From: Ilyomonas sp964249755
GTDB taxonomy: Bacteria; Bacteroidota; Bacteroidia; Chitinophagales; Chitinophagaceae
Direction of reading: 5' to 3'
DNA length: 64,000 nt
Assembly: GCA_964249755.1 (NCBI GenBank)
Contig: CAXUDB010000004.1
Coordinates: 248,001-312,000, forward strand
Below are positions 17,731 through 27,700 of this stretch, one piece after another. Below the pieces are notes generated by a model that had not been told where the DNA came from, did no database searches, and was given only the letters and a program-made list of their open reading frames with translations. The position numbers and the translations under genes are program-made. Numbering within the stretch: the first letter of the stretch is position 1; every line of letters begins with the position of its first letter.

Positions 17731-18957
17731 CTACACAAATTCCGCTTCCATTTCTTGCACCGTTTTTTCAGCCGGATAAAAAGAAAGCAGCCTCTCTACC
17801 ACCTTTTCCACCACGGCATCGGGGCAACTGGCACCGCTGGTGATTAATATTTTTACGGGTTCGCTATCGGGCAGATAAGGACTGATTAAGCGCTCTTCTT
17901 TCGTGCGCCAGTTGCAATGGATTATCTCTTCTTTAGAAATAAGTTTGATGGCATCATCAATAAAATAAGTAGGCAATTTTTGTTCGCATAATTCTACCAG
18001 GTGCGATGTATTGCTGCTGTTGTAGCCGCCTACAACAATAGCTATGTGGGCGGGTGTTTCCAGCATTCCGTTCACGGCGCTTTGGTTGTCGTTGGTGGCA
18101 TAGCAAAGCGTATCGCGCGTGTCGGCAAAACGCTCGCCAATATTGCTTTCGGTGAGGTTGTAATACTGCATCATCACATCGCGCAGGTAGTCGGAAATCG
18201 CCTGCGTATCGGTAGCCAGTTGCGTGGTTTGGTTCACTACGCCGATGCGCTGCAAATCTTTGCTGATCTCAAAATGGGGCGAATACCTGCCTTTAAATTC
18301 TTCATAGAAAAAAGAGGACTCTTTTTCTCCCGTGATGTATTTAGCCAGCTCCACTGTTTCCTTCATATCATTCACTACGATGGTAGGTGTGTTGGAAGAA
18401 GCATGAGAAAAAGTAGCTCTCGTTTCTTCATGTTTTGGCTTGCCATGCACGATGATGCTATAGCCTTTTTCAGCAATCTGCTCACTGCGGTTCCATACCT
18501 TTCTCACAAAGGGGCAGGTCGTATCGTAGCGCTCGGTGTGAATGCCTTTTTCGTTTAATAAGTTCTGTATTTGTAGCGTAGTGCCAAAGGCAGGAATAAG
18601 TACCACATCATCGGCATTAAGATCATCAAAAGGTGTAATCTGGTTGCCATATGTGTCCTGCAAAAAAGAGATACCTTGTTTTTTCAGATCCTCGTTCACT
18701 TGCGGGTTGTGAATCATTTCGCTCAACAAAAAAATACGTTTGCCTTTATTCTCTTCTATCGTTTTAAAAGCGATGTCTATGGCATTTTCCACACCGTAGC
18801 AAAATCCGAAATGGCGGGCTAAATAAATATGCACTGCACCAAAATCAAGCAGGGTAGGCGTGAAGTCTTTCTTCAGCCGGTCGGCTTCTTTGCGCTTGGT
18901 TTTAATGGCACTGATTAAAGGGCTTCGGTAAATATTCGGAACAACAAATGTTTTCAT
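17731..18957 (-). CDS. ispH: 4-hydroxy-3-methylbut-2-enyl diphosphate reductase
   Basis: A 408-residue IspH, the last enzyme of the MEP isoprenoid pathway, reducing HMBPP to IPP and DMAPP with a [4Fe-4S] cluster. The three cluster cysteines are visible: Cys53 in ARHFGFCYGVENA, one in DTTCPFVRKVW and one in TSGASCPDAVVEKV. The chain has an N-terminal extension of about 40 residues and internal insertions compared with E. coli IspH (about 316 residues), as in other Bacteroidota. I chose the start at 18957 (MKTFVVPNIYRSPL) because the 22 upstream residues read like a chance frame. It lies 81 bases before the DUF983 gene stop, on the same strand. Confidence 0.95.
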   Translation of the reverse strand: MKTFVVPNIYRSPLISAIKTKRKEADRLKKDFTPTLLDFGAVHIYLARHFGFCYGVENAIDIAFKTIEENKGKRIFLLSEMIHNPQVNEDLKKQGISFLQDTYGNQITPFDDLNADDVVLIPAFGTTLQIQNLLNEKGIHTERYDTTCPFVRKVWNRSEQIAEKGYSIIVHGKPKHEETRATFSHASSNTPTIVVNDMKETVELAKYITGEKESSFFYEEFKGRYSPHFEISKDLQRIGVVNQTTQLATDTQAISDYLRDVMMQYYNLTESNIGERFADTRDTLCYATNDNQSAVNGMLETPAHIAIVVGGYNSSNTSHLVELCEQKLPTYFIDDAIKLISKEEIIHCNWRTKEERLISPYLPDSEPVKILITSGASCPDAVVEKVVERLLSFYPAEKTVQEMEAEFV

Positions 18958-19038
18958 TGAAAAAGTGAAGTCTAAAGAAAAAATGCAAAGCAGCACAAAG
19001 GCTGATCTCAATCTAATACACAACCAATAACCAATAAC

Positions 19039-19500
19039 TTACCAATTGCCCATGTGTTCTTTTACAACGCGCTCCGGGTCTTTTATGGGATGCTGCTGCC
19101 AATCTGCATCATAACTCACAAACCAGCTCAGCCATAGGGTGCGCGAAAGCCGCATAAACACCGGCTGTAAAAGAATCAGGAGCACCGCATTCACACCCAG
19201 CCACCAGAAGATGCGGTTATCAGTTAAGGAGAAGCCAATGAGCACCCACCACGCAATAAAAGTAGCTACCGAGAATGCTACCGTCAATGCATAGCTTACA
19301 TAGCTGGTGCCATAATAAAAGCCCACTTCCAAGTCAGTCGGCTGACCGCACACGGGGCATTTCTCATTCATTTTAATATACTTGCTTTTTTTAAGCGCAT
19401 AAGCATTATGGCTTTCAAAAAGATATCCTTCGCGGCAGCGCGGACATTTGTTTCCCAACACACTGATTAGATAACCTGGCTTTGCTTTCTTCTCACTCAT
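19039..19500 (-). CDS. DUF983 family zinc-ribbon membrane protein
   Basis: A 154-residue protein. It begins with a zinc ribbon: CPRC near residues 17-20 and CPVC about 30 residues later. Two hydrophobic segments follow (YALTVAFSVATFIAWWVLIG and WLGVNAVLLILLQPVFM), and the end is polar. This is the layout of DUF983, a small inner-membrane family of unknown function found in Bacteroidota and alphaproteobacteria. The start at 19500 (MSEKKAKPGY) is preferred to one 9 bases upstream. It lies upstream of ispH on the same strand. Confidence 0.82.
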   Translation of the reverse strand: MSEKKAKPGYLISVLGNKCPRCREGYLFESHNAYALKKSKYIKMNEKCPVCGQPTDLEVGFYYGTSYVSYALTVAFSVATFIAWWVLIGFSLTDNRIFWWLGVNAVLLILLQPVFMRLSRTLWLSWFVSYDADWQQHPIKDPERVVKEHMGNW

Positions 19501-19596
19501 AACCCGCATTTAATAGCACAAAAATAAGCTATAGAACGGCACTGCAATAGTAGTGCCCCGACTGCGCCGCTTTGTTATTACATTAATGACAGTCGC

Positions 19597-20871
19597 TTAC
19601 CCAATCACCGCTTCCATACCGGCGCTACGCGACCCTTTGATAAGGAAATGCGCATTTGTAAAGTTTTGTTTCTCCAGCCACGCCTTCGCTTCTTTAGCGG
19701 TATCAAACTGAAGGTAAGGATGCGGTATGCCGGCAAAGTTCTTACCCACCAATACCACATAACTAAAAGGGTGCTGCGCAATTAAATTTACCGCCTGCTG
19801 ATGTTCCGCTTTGCTCTCTTCGCCTAACTCCGCCATGCTGCCCAGCAGCAAAACTTTGGTATCGCCTTTCACGCCGGCAAAGTTTTCTATGGCTGCCTTC
19901 ATGCTTGATGGATTGGCATTGTAAGCGTCTAAGATCACGCGGTTTCCATTCCATAGCACCAGTTGCGAACGGCTGTTGGAAGGTGCATACTTTTCGATGG
20001 CGGTTTGTATCTTTTCTTCCGCTACGCCAAAGTATTTTCCAACCGCAACGGCGCACAAAATATTAGGCAGGTTGTAGTTGCCCACCAGTTGTGTTTTTAT
20101 AGGTAAAGAAAAGCCTTTGCTGAAGTTCACTTCCACAAACGAAGTTCCTTCTTTTGCTTCGCCCACCACATCTCCTCTATGCGTTCCATACCAGTAAACC
20201 GATGCTATGCCTCCGCTCATTTCGTGCAGGTAATCATAATCGTCAAACGCAATGGCAGCACCGTTTGCAGCGCGCAGGTAATCGTACAACTCACCCTTTC
20301 CTTTACGTACGCCTGCCACACCGCCAAAACCTTCTAAATGCGCTTTGCCTACGTTCGTAATAATACCATGCGTAGGTTGTGCATACACACAATAGCCTTC
20401 TATTTCTTTCTGATGGTTGGCACCCATTTCTATCACCGCCATCTGCGCATCTCGCTTCACGCTCAGCAGCGTTAGCGGTATGCCGATGTGGTTGTTCAGG
20501 TTGCCCTGTGTAGTATACGTAACATACTGTGTTGACAGCACTGCATGAATCAATTCTTTCGTAGTGGTTTTTCCATTGCTTCCCGTAATACCGATGAATG
20601 GAATGGTAAACTGTTCACGATGATACTTCGCTAATTGCTGCAGCGTTTGCAATACATCATCTACCAAAATAATTCGGTCATCATCCACTGCTGTTGCTTC
20701 ATCTGCAACCGCATATGCGGCGCCTTTTTCCAGCGCCTGCTGCGCAAATAAATTGCCGTTGAAATTGGCACCTTTCAATGCAAAAAACAGGTCGCCCTCG
20801 CGAAGTTTCCTTGTATCGGTTTGCACCGAAGGATGGCGTTGATAGAGGGAATACAATTCTGGAATGGTCAT
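19597..20871 (-). CDS. murF: UDP-N-acetylmuramoyl-tripeptide--D-alanyl-D-alanine ligase
   Basis: A 424-residue Mur ligase. It adds D-Ala-D-Ala to the UDP-MurNAc tripeptide in cytoplasmic peptidoglycan synthesis. The N-terminal MurF-type substrate domain reads VQTDTRKLREGDLFFALKG. The ATP loop is GITGSNGKTTTKELI, followed by NLNNHIGIPLTLL and the EMGANHQKEIEGYC motif. The C-terminal Mur domain has LILDAYNANPSSMKAA, the MurF-specific 'DAYNANP' signature. The start at 20871 (MTIPELYSLYQRHPS) fits the family; the longer open frame to 21063 adds 64 unrelated residues. The gene is apart from any dcw cluster. Confidence 0.95.
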   Translation of the reverse strand: MTIPELYSLYQRHPSVQTDTRKLREGDLFFALKGANFNGNLFAQQALEKGAAYAVADEATAVDDDRIILVDDVLQTLQQLAKYHREQFTIPFIGITGSNGKTTTKELIHAVLSTQYVTYTTQGNLNNHIGIPLTLLSVKRDAQMAVIEMGANHQKEIEGYCVYAQPTHGIITNVGKAHLEGFGGVAGVRKGKGELYDYLRAANGAAIAFDDYDYLHEMSGGIASVYWYGTHRGDVVGEAKEGTSFVEVNFSKGFSLPIKTQLVGNYNLPNILCAVAVGKYFGVAEEKIQTAIEKYAPSNSRSQLVLWNGNRVILDAYNANPSSMKAAIENFAGVKGDTKVLLLGSMAELGEESKAEHQQAVNLIAQHPFSYVVLVGKNFAGIPHPYLQFDTAKEAKAWLEKQNFTNAHFLIKGSRSAGMEAVIG

Positions 20872-21166
20872 CGCAAATAGTAAAGAATGAATTGTGCGCA
20901 AGGTAAGCAACCGAAATAAAAAAGAATATGGGAAACCCTTGGTGTGCACCGTTTGCGCTCCCTGTATTTTTTTGCTAAAAAAGAGGGTGCGACTTTGATT
21001 TTTCGGAAATTTCTGTAACATTGCAACAGAAACACAGAAACATAGCTGGTTAGTTCTAATCAATTTGCTTTCAGCTCGCCAAAGTTTCTACAATCAATCA
21101 AGCTTTTATTTTCTTTCATTAAATCCAGGTTAATATCTCGGGTATTTATCCTTTTCATTACATTTT

Positions 21167-22951
21167 ATGTACGACATTTTGCAGTTAAACGACATGCTGG
21201 TGCCGGAGTTGCACGACATTGCAGAGCAGCTCAGCATCCCCAACGCTAAAAAACTGAACAAACAGGATTTGGTTTATAAAATCCTCGACAGCCAGGCGGT
21301 AGAAGCGAATCCGCAACCTGCTGCCACCACCACTGCTGAAAAACCCAGGCGCAAACGCACCCTTAAAGCCGCACCTGCCAATGGTCAGACTTCCCCGGAA
21401 GAAACAACCAATGCTGCCGAAGCCGCACCGCAGGAAGCCACAGCTTCCGACGCCAACGAAAATGGCACTGCCGAAGAACCGGCAAAACGCCGCAAACGCA
21501 AGACCATTGCGGCTCCTGCACAAATAGCGGAAGAAGCAGATCATAACAATAACACCAGTGCGAACGAAGTCAACAGTGCTGACAACAATGATGATTCCGG
21601 TTCGGGCAACGATAAAGACAACGAGCTTCCCATTGTAAGCGACGACGATATACCACAGATTTCGCCCGCCTTTCTTGCCCTGCTCAACGGCAGTGGCAAC
21701 GATACTTTTGTAAGCGAAGATGTGGGCGACGATGACTTTGAAGAAGAAGAGGAGGAAGAAGAACCGGAAGAAGTAGTGGTGAAGCAGCCCCGGCAGCAGC
21801 CACCTTATAAAAAAGAACCTGCTTTCAACATCGAGTTCGACGGTATGGTTACCGGCGAAGGCGTGCTGGAAATGATGCCCGACGGCTATGGTTTCCTTCG
21901 CTCTTCCGATTACAATTATCTCTCTTCGCCCGATGATGTATATGTGTCGCCCTCGCAGATAAAGCTCTTTGGGTTAAAGACCGGCGATACCGTTACAGGC
22001 ACCGTGCGCCCGCCCAAAGAAGGTGAAAAATACTTTGCCTTGCTAAAGGTGGAAAACATCAACGGCAAAAGTCCCGACGAAGTAAGAGACCGCGTGCCGT
22101 TCGATTATTTAACGCCGTTGTTTCCCTACGAAAAACTCAATCTTTTTACTACATCTACCAACTTCAGCACCCGCATCATAGACCTGTTTTCGCCTATTGG
22201 TAAAGGTCAGCGCGGGCTGATTGTGGCACAACCCAAAGTAGGTAAAACGGTGTTGTTGAAGGAAGTAGCCAACGCCATTGCTGCCAACCACCCTGAAGTA
22301 TACCTGATGGTGGTGCTGATAGATGAGCGTCCTGAAGAAGTAACCGACATGGAGCGTAGCGTAAAGGCAGAAGTAATTGCTTCTACCTTCGATGAGCCGG
22401 CCGACAAACACGTGAAGGTGTCTGCCATTGCTTTGCAAAAGGCAAAACGCCTGGTAGAGTGCGGTCACGATGTCGTTATCCTGCTTGATTCCATCACGCG
22501 TCTCGCACGTGCCTACAACACCGTAGCACCTGCCAGCGGCAAGGTGTTGAGCGGTGGGGTAGAAGCCAACGCCATGCAGAAGCCAAAGCAGTTTTTCGGC
22601 GCTGCGCGAAAGATAGAAAACGGCGGTTCTCTCACCATTCTTGCCACGGCGTTGATAGACACCGGCAGCAAGATGGATGAAGTGATCTTCGAAGAATTTA
22701 AAGGCACCGGTAACATGGAATTGCAGCTCGACAGAAGGCTTGCCAACCGTCGCATCTTCCCTGCCATTGACCTTGTTGCTTCTTCCACGCGCCGCGAAGA
22801 TTTATTGCTCGACAGAGATGTGCTGAAACGCATGAACATCCTTCGTTTGTATATCAACGATATGAACACCGAAGAAGCAATGAACGAACTGCTCAAACGC
22901 ATGCGCGGCACCAAAAGCAACGAAGAGTTTTTGGCTAGTATGAATGGATAA
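21167..22951 (+). CDS. rho: Transcription termination factor Rho with acidic Asn/Glu-rich insert
   Basis: A 594-residue Rho (E. coli Rho is 419). Residues 1-45 are the N-terminal SAP-like helical part (NDMLVPELHDIAEQLSIPN). Residues about 46-215 are an insert that starts Ala/Thr/Lys-rich (KPRRKRTLKAAP) and becomes strongly acidic (EDVGDDDFEEEEEEEEPEE). The cold-shock-like primary RNA site follows (GEGVLEMMPDGYGFLRSSDYNYL). The hexameric ATPase has Walker A QPKVGKTVLLKE, Walker B VVILLDSITRLARAY and the R-loop region. It terminates untranslated RNAs. The 295-base leader (20872-21166) holds no gene I can see. A terminator follows at 22971. Confidence 0.96.
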   Translation: MYDILQLNDMLVPELHDIAEQLSIPNAKKLNKQDLVYKILDSQAVEANPQPAATTTAEKPRRKRTLKAAPANGQTSPEETTNAAEAAPQEATASDANENGTAEEPAKRRKRKTIAAPAQIAEEADHNNNTSANEVNSADNNDDSGSGNDKDNELPIVSDDDIPQISPAFLALLNGSGNDTFVSEDVGDDDFEEEEEEEEPEEVVVKQPRQQPPYKKEPAFNIEFDGMVTGEGVLEMMPDGYGFLRSSDYNYLSSPDDVYVSPSQIKLFGLKTGDTVTGTVRPPKEGEKYFALLKVENINGKSPDEVRDRVPFDYLTPLFPYEKLNLFTTSTNFSTRIIDLFSPIGKGQRGLIVAQPKVGKTVLLKEVANAIAANHPEVYLMVVLIDERPEEVTDMERSVKAEVIASTFDEPADKHVKVSAIALQKAKRLVECGHDVVILLDSITRLARAYNTVAPASGKVLSGGVEANAMQKPKQFFGAARKIENGGSLTILATALIDTGSKMDEVIFEEFKGTGNMELQLDRRLANRRIFPAIDLVASSTRREDLLLDRDVLKRMNILRLYINDMNTEEAMNELLKRMRGTKSNEEFLASMNG

Positions 22952-22970
22952 AGAAATATTCAACAATACG

Positions 22971-23008
22971 AAAACAGCCCTGCATCAATGTTGATGCAGG
23001 GCTGTTTT
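22971..23008 (+). terminator. Terminator of rho
   Basis: A perfect 18-bp stem (22971-22988 with 22991-23008) and a 2-base loop, ending in TTTT, 19 bases after the rho stop. A second, T-less inverted repeat (ggaataagagg at 23015-23025 with cctcttattcc at 23038-23048) follows. Confidence 0.88.
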
Positions 23009-23139
23009 CGTTTCGGAATAAGAGGCTTTAGAATAAACCTCTTATTCCCGATACACCGAACCATTTCTGCTTCGCTTAGTGTCGGTATCAATAAAATTAA
23101 ATTAAGCTGAAAAAGGCTTACATCTGTATCAACCGAAAC

Positions 23140-23172
23140 AAAAAGCCTGGGATGACACATTCCAGGCTTTTT
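23140..23172 (-). terminator. Terminator of the HU/SPOR gene
   Basis: An 11-bp perfect stem (aaaaagcctgg at 23140-23150, ccaggcttttt at 23162-23172) with an 11-base loop, 52 bases past the minus-strand stop at 23225. It is symmetric enough to act both ways between the convergent rho and HU/SPOR genes. Confidence 0.75.
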
Positions 23173-23224
23173 GTTATCTTGCATAGTTCTCACTCCTTGC
23201 TAATCACTTCCCCCATTCACCTTC

Positions 23225-24163
23225 TCACTCAACACTCACCGGCTTTCCATAGTATTTCGATAGCGAATCGCGCAATCGTGCCGTATCCGAGGGCAATGCA
23301 TCTTTCACCAAGTAAATTTTATAAAATGGCGAAGCATCACTCCGCGCACTGTCCATATACACCTTTGCACCATACAGCTTCAACTGGCTAAACCGCTTCC
23401 TTGCATATGCGCCATTCGTCGTGCGGCTCAGCACAAACCGAAAGCCCGCCGGCGCGCCCGCTGAAGCCAGCGGTCTTCTCGACACACTATCCGTTGCCCC
23501 GCTGCTTACCGGCGGCTGTGTGTTCGTCACCGTATTGTTCATATTAGAAGAAGGCGGCACCGCCACCAACGTATCGGTAGCACCAGCAGCCGTGTCTTTC
23601 GTGCTGTCCGCCGTCGCCACGTTATTCCGGTTCGTATAAAAATAATAGCCGCCCGCGCCCAGCGCCAGTATCACAAATAAGGTAAGCACAATCGTTCCTG
23701 TGTTACTGCTCTTTGCCGTAGCCGGGTTGCTCACGTCATAGGTTTGATAATTCGCATCGGTAGAGGCTTGCTTCCTCAGGTTGCGCTCGCGTAGCGCTTG
23801 TTCGTTGTGTACCTGTTGAATAAACTCGAACTCACGGCTTTTGCCTAATTGCAGTTGCCCAAAGCCAGGTATCACCCACGGCGTACCGATGTTGATAAAC
23901 TGCTTCACCTGATTCAGGTGCGCTTCTACATCAAAGCCCGTTACAATCTTGTTTTTGCCCTGCTGCTCGGCAATAAAATGAATCAGCTCTTCCGTAGTGA
24001 AAGCCGACTTGTCGTGCGCAAACTGAACCTTCGGCGCACCGTTTTCTGCCTGGCCGTCTACAAGGGTAAACTCACCTAAGCCCTGTGCCGAAAGCTTTTT
24101 GTTGTCCAGCAAAAAATCAGCAATGTATGCGTCGAGATTATACACGTGTTCTTTTTTTAGCAA
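23225..24163 (-). CDS. HU-CCDC81 and SPOR domain protein
   Basis: A 312-residue membrane protein. Residues 1-120 match the paired HU-CCDC81-type domains of Bacteroidota (KKEHVYNLDAYIADFLLDNKK, then FINIGTPWVIPGFGQLQLGK). One transmembrane helix follows (GTIVLTLFVILALGAGGYYFY, about 172-192), then a Ser/Thr-rich linker and a C-terminal SPOR domain (about 236-312, FRFVLSRTTNGAYARKRFSQ). SPOR domains bind denuded peptidoglycan at the division site. The HU-like part on the cytoplasmic side could touch DNA or protein (inference from topology). It is divergent from the small membrane gene at 24257. Confidence 0.85.
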   Translation of the reverse strand: MLKKEHVYNLDAYIADFLLDNKKLSAQGLGEFTLVDGQAENGAPKVQFAHDKSAFTTEELIHFIAEQQGKNKIVTGFDVEAHLNQVKQFINIGTPWVIPGFGQLQLGKSREFEFIQQVHNEQALRERNLRKQASTDANYQTYDVSNPATAKSSNTGTIVLTLFVILALGAGGYYFYTNRNNVATADSTKDTAAGATDTLVAVPPSSNMNNTVTNTQPPVSSGATDSVSRRPLASAGAPAGFRFVLSRTTNGAYARKRFSQLKLYGAKVYMDSARSDASPFYKIYLVKDALPSDTARLRDSLSKYYGKPVSVE

Positions 24164-24244
24164 ATTAAATCAATGCCTTTATACTTCATCAAATAACAAA
24201 CAAAATTCTGTTTTACAGAAATCTTATTGCGCACAAGGTGTTAT

Positions 24245-24252
24245 TAATTTTG
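24245..24252 (+). promoter_or_regulatory. -7 promoter box almost touching the start codon
   Basis: TAATTTTG is an exact TAnnTTTG match ending 4 bases before the ATG at 24257. With the usual distance from the -7 box, the transcript would start at about the ATG and be leaderless or nearly so. No clear TTTG is at -33. Confidence 0.5.
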
Positions 24253-24256
24253 CACC

Positions 24257-24577
24257 ATGCTATCGAACAACGAAGAACGCTTTATCGAATACTGGAAAAA
24301 CAACCGCGACCGAGAAAAGAAACTCTTCCGCCAGCTCCTCTTTGGCTTGCCGCTGGGCTTGCTTATCGGCGGCGGCATTATTCTGAGTGTCGTAACTGAT
24401 ACCTGGTACCAGCGCGCCGACATGGTTGCCAACGCACAACTCAATCCCAACGTCCTCATCATCGCCGTTGTTGCCATCGCCATCTTCACCGGTCTCTTCT
24501 ACAAAAAGTTCAAATGGGACCAGAACGAACAACTCTACAAAGAGCTCCTGGCCAAAAAGAAAAGGGAAGAGAAATAG
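24257..24577 (+). CDS. Small two-helix membrane protein, unknown function
   Basis: A 106-residue protein. It has a charged N-terminal helix (EERFIEYWKNNRDREKKLFR), a membrane segment (LLFGLPLGLLIGGGIILSVV), an exposed loop with WYQRADM, a second membrane segment (VLIIAVVAIAIFTGLFY) and a Lys/Glu-rich cytoplasmic tail. I have seen similar short proteins in Bacteroidota but know no function. The frame is supported by the promoter box just before the ATG and by a terminator 72 bases after the stop. Confidence 0.72.
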   Translation: MLSNNEERFIEYWKNNRDREKKLFRQLLFGLPLGLLIGGGIILSVVTDTWYQRADMVANAQLNPNVLIIAVVAIAIFTGLFYKKFKWDQNEQLYKELLAKKKREEK

Positions 24578-24751
24578 AACACGGATGACACGGACAGACA
24601 TGCACGGATTTATTGGATTTACTATTGAATAAGTAAGATGGAATATTAAAAAGTTCCGAAGCTTTACAGCTTCGGAACTTTTACTTACAGCACATTTTAA
24701 TAAGATAAACATCCTGAACATCTATGCACGTCAGTCCGTGTCATCCGTGTT
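24578..24751. repeat. Inverted 'ACACGGATGACACGGA' repeat pair around a terminator
   Basis: The 18 bases at 24578-24595 (aacacggatgacacggac) are perfectly complementary to 24734-24751. A related copy lies at 28449-28468. These belong to a short simple-repeat family of the form ACGGATGACACGGA. The inner part holds the terminator at 24649-24682. Confidence 0.6.
24649..24682 (+). terminator. Bidirectional terminator between convergent genes
   Basis: A perfect 15-bp stem (24649-24663 with 24668-24682, core gttccgaagct) with a 4-base loop and A/T runs on both sides. It serves the small membrane gene and can serve czcA (stop at 24772). Confidence 0.88.
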
Positions 24752-24771
24752 CCATTCTTCTCATCCGTGTT

Positions 24772-27700
24772 CTATTTCCCTATCGCGCCTACCTTCCTCA
24801 ACAGCTTCCGGTGTTCCCGCTTATGCATCAACCGGTACACCTGCGCATAAATAATCGGCAAAATCAGCAACGTAAGAATCGTTGATGTTACCAATCCCCC
24901 AATCACCACAATCGCCAATGGCTTCTGCGTCTCACTGCCAATGCCCGTGCTCAGCGCAGCCGGCAGCAACCCAATCGCGCCCATCAGCGCCGTCATAATC
25001 ACTGGTCGCACGCGCGACACAACACCTTGCAGCAACGCTTCTTTCAGCGGCATCTTCGCTTCTAAGTTCTTTCGGAACACGCTGATTAAAATCACCCCGT
25101 TCTGAATACACACGCCAAACAAAGCAATGAAGCCAATACCGGCAGAAATGCTAAAGTTCATCCGCGTGATGTGCAGCGCAAGGATGCCGCCAATCAACGC
25201 AAACGGCACATTCAAAATCACCAGCACTGCATCCTTTACATTGCCAAACATGATGAACAAAATAAGAAAGATTGCCAGCAAGCAAACCGGCACCACGCGC
25301 GTTAAAGTTTTAGAGGCGCGCTGCTGGTTTTCAAACTCCCCATTCCACGTAGTAGTGTAGCCATGCGGAAACTTCACGTGCGCATTCACCTTCTGTTGCG
25401 CTTCCGCAATGGTGCTTCCCAAATCGCGTTCGCGGATAGAGAACTTCACGCCGATATAGCGGCTGTTGTTGTCTCTGTAAATGAAGGCCGGACCTGTCAA
25501 TGTGCGGATGTTCGCAATCTCTTTCAGCGGAATCTTTGCACTGTCCTGCGTGGGAATCATCAGGTTTTCAATCTTGTCCTGCGAGTCGCGGAAGTCTTTT
25601 TGATAGCGCACACGCACATCAAACTTGCGCTCGTCCTGGTACAACTCTGTCGCCGCTTTACCGCCAATTGCCATTTCAATCACGGCGTTCGCATCAGCAA
25701 CATTTACACCATATAGTGCCATCTTTTCATTGTCCAGTTCAATGCGAAATTCAGGCTGACCCAGGTTGCGCAGCACACCCAAATCTTCAATGCCTCTCAC
25801 CGTTTGCAACTGCGCCTTCACTTCATCCGCCAACTTATCCAATGTCTGGAAATCAGGACCATAAATCTTCACTGCAAGTGCCGCGTTCAAGCCTGCAACC
25901 GCTTCTTCCACGTTGTCGCGTATTGGCTGCGAGTAATTGTACACCACACCCGGAATCTTTACTAACTGCCGGTTCATGCTGTCAATTAAGGCATCTTCGT
26001 TCACGTCTTTTGGCCACTGCACTTTCGGCTTTAAGTCCACCTGTATCTGCACATCAAAAAAGCCTTTTGGATCGGTGCCATCATTCGTTCTACCTACCTG
26101 CGATAGTGTTTGCTTTACCTCCGGAAACTCATGCAGAATGCTGACCATTTTAGCAGAGATGCTTTCCGCTTCGGGCAGGCTCACACTCATCGGCAATTCA
26201 CTTTCTACCCACAGCGCGCCTTCGTTCAGTTCAGGTAAAAATTCAGTGCCGAGGAACTTTACCGAGAAGAATGTAACTGCCATAATGGAGAGCGCAATCA
26301 GCAGGCTTAGCTTGGGCAACCGATAAGCTTTTTCAAACAGGTTCTTGATGCCATTTTCTAAAAACGATACAATCTTGTTGTGCTTTTCTTTTACGTTCTT
26401 CTTGAGTAGAATGCTGGAGAGCGCTGGCACTAAGGTTAATGTAAAAAGAAGCGCACCCAGCAACGCAAAACTCAGTGTATAAGCCAGCGGCGAAAACATC
26501 TTGCCTTCCACCTTTTGAAAAGCGAAAATGGGAATCAGGCATGTGATAATAATCAGCTTGGAAAAGAAAATTGCCTTGCCCATTTCTGCACCCACATTCT
26601 TAAACAAGCCTAGCTTCGCTAGCTTGTTAAACCGCTCCATGCCTACTTCTTTCGCGCGATGGTCGAGCGCCACATACAAGCCTTCCACCATCACCACCGC
26701 ACCGTCTATGATGATACCAAAGTCAACCGCGCCCATTGAAAGCAGGTTGGCACTCATTCCCTTAATGCGCATACAGATAAAAGCAAATAACAACGACAAG
26801 GGAATGATGATGGCAACTGTAATGGTAGTGCGCAGATCAAGCATGAAGATGAACACAATGCATGTAACCAGCACGATGCCTTCAATGAGGTTATGGATCA
26901 CCGTATCGGTGGCAATATCCATCAGGTGCGTGCGGTCATAGAAGGGAACAATCTTCACATCCTTCGGCAGCACGTTCTCGTTCAGGTCTTTTACTTTATC
27001 GTGAATGAGATCCAGCACCTGCGCCGGGTTTTCACCCTTTCGCATTACCACGATGCCCTCTATTACATCGGGCTCGTTATCTCTTGAAACCTGCCCCAGT
27101 CGCGGCTTCCCGGTTTCCTGCACGGTTGCCACATTCTTCACAAGTATGGGCACGCCATTTACTTTGGTAATAATGATGTTCTCAATCTCGTTAATGTTAT
27201 TGAGCAATCCGATGCCACGCACCACATAAGCCTGACCGTTGCGCTCGATCACATCGCCGCCTACGTTTACATTGCTTTTCGTAACGGCGCTATACACGTC
27301 AAGCGCCGTCAATCCATACTTGCTGATGTAGTTCGGGTTCACGCTTACTTCAAACGTCTTTTCTTCGCCGCCAAAGCTGTTCACATCCGCCACGCCAGGT
27401 ATGCTTTTAAACTGGCGATCCAGCACCCAATCCTGTATCGCCATCAGATCCCGGATGTTACTGGTAGCGCTGCGCAATGTGTAGCGATAAATTTCTCCTG
27501 TCGGTCCGTAAGGCGGCTCTACTTCGGGCTTCACATCTTCAGGAAGATCGGCGTTGGTGATGCGGCTTAATACCTGTTGCCGCGCAAAGGCGTCGTCTAC
27601 ATCATCGTCGAAAATGATTCGGATATAAGACAAACCGAACGCAGAAGTAGTGCGGAGGTTCGCTTTTTTCTGCACCGAATTCAGCACCGTTTCCATGGGA

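Noticed and set aside
25500..26144. Long plus-strand open frame antisense to the efflux pump gene
   Set aside because: It lies inside czcA and its product is Ser/Pro/His-rich without motifs.
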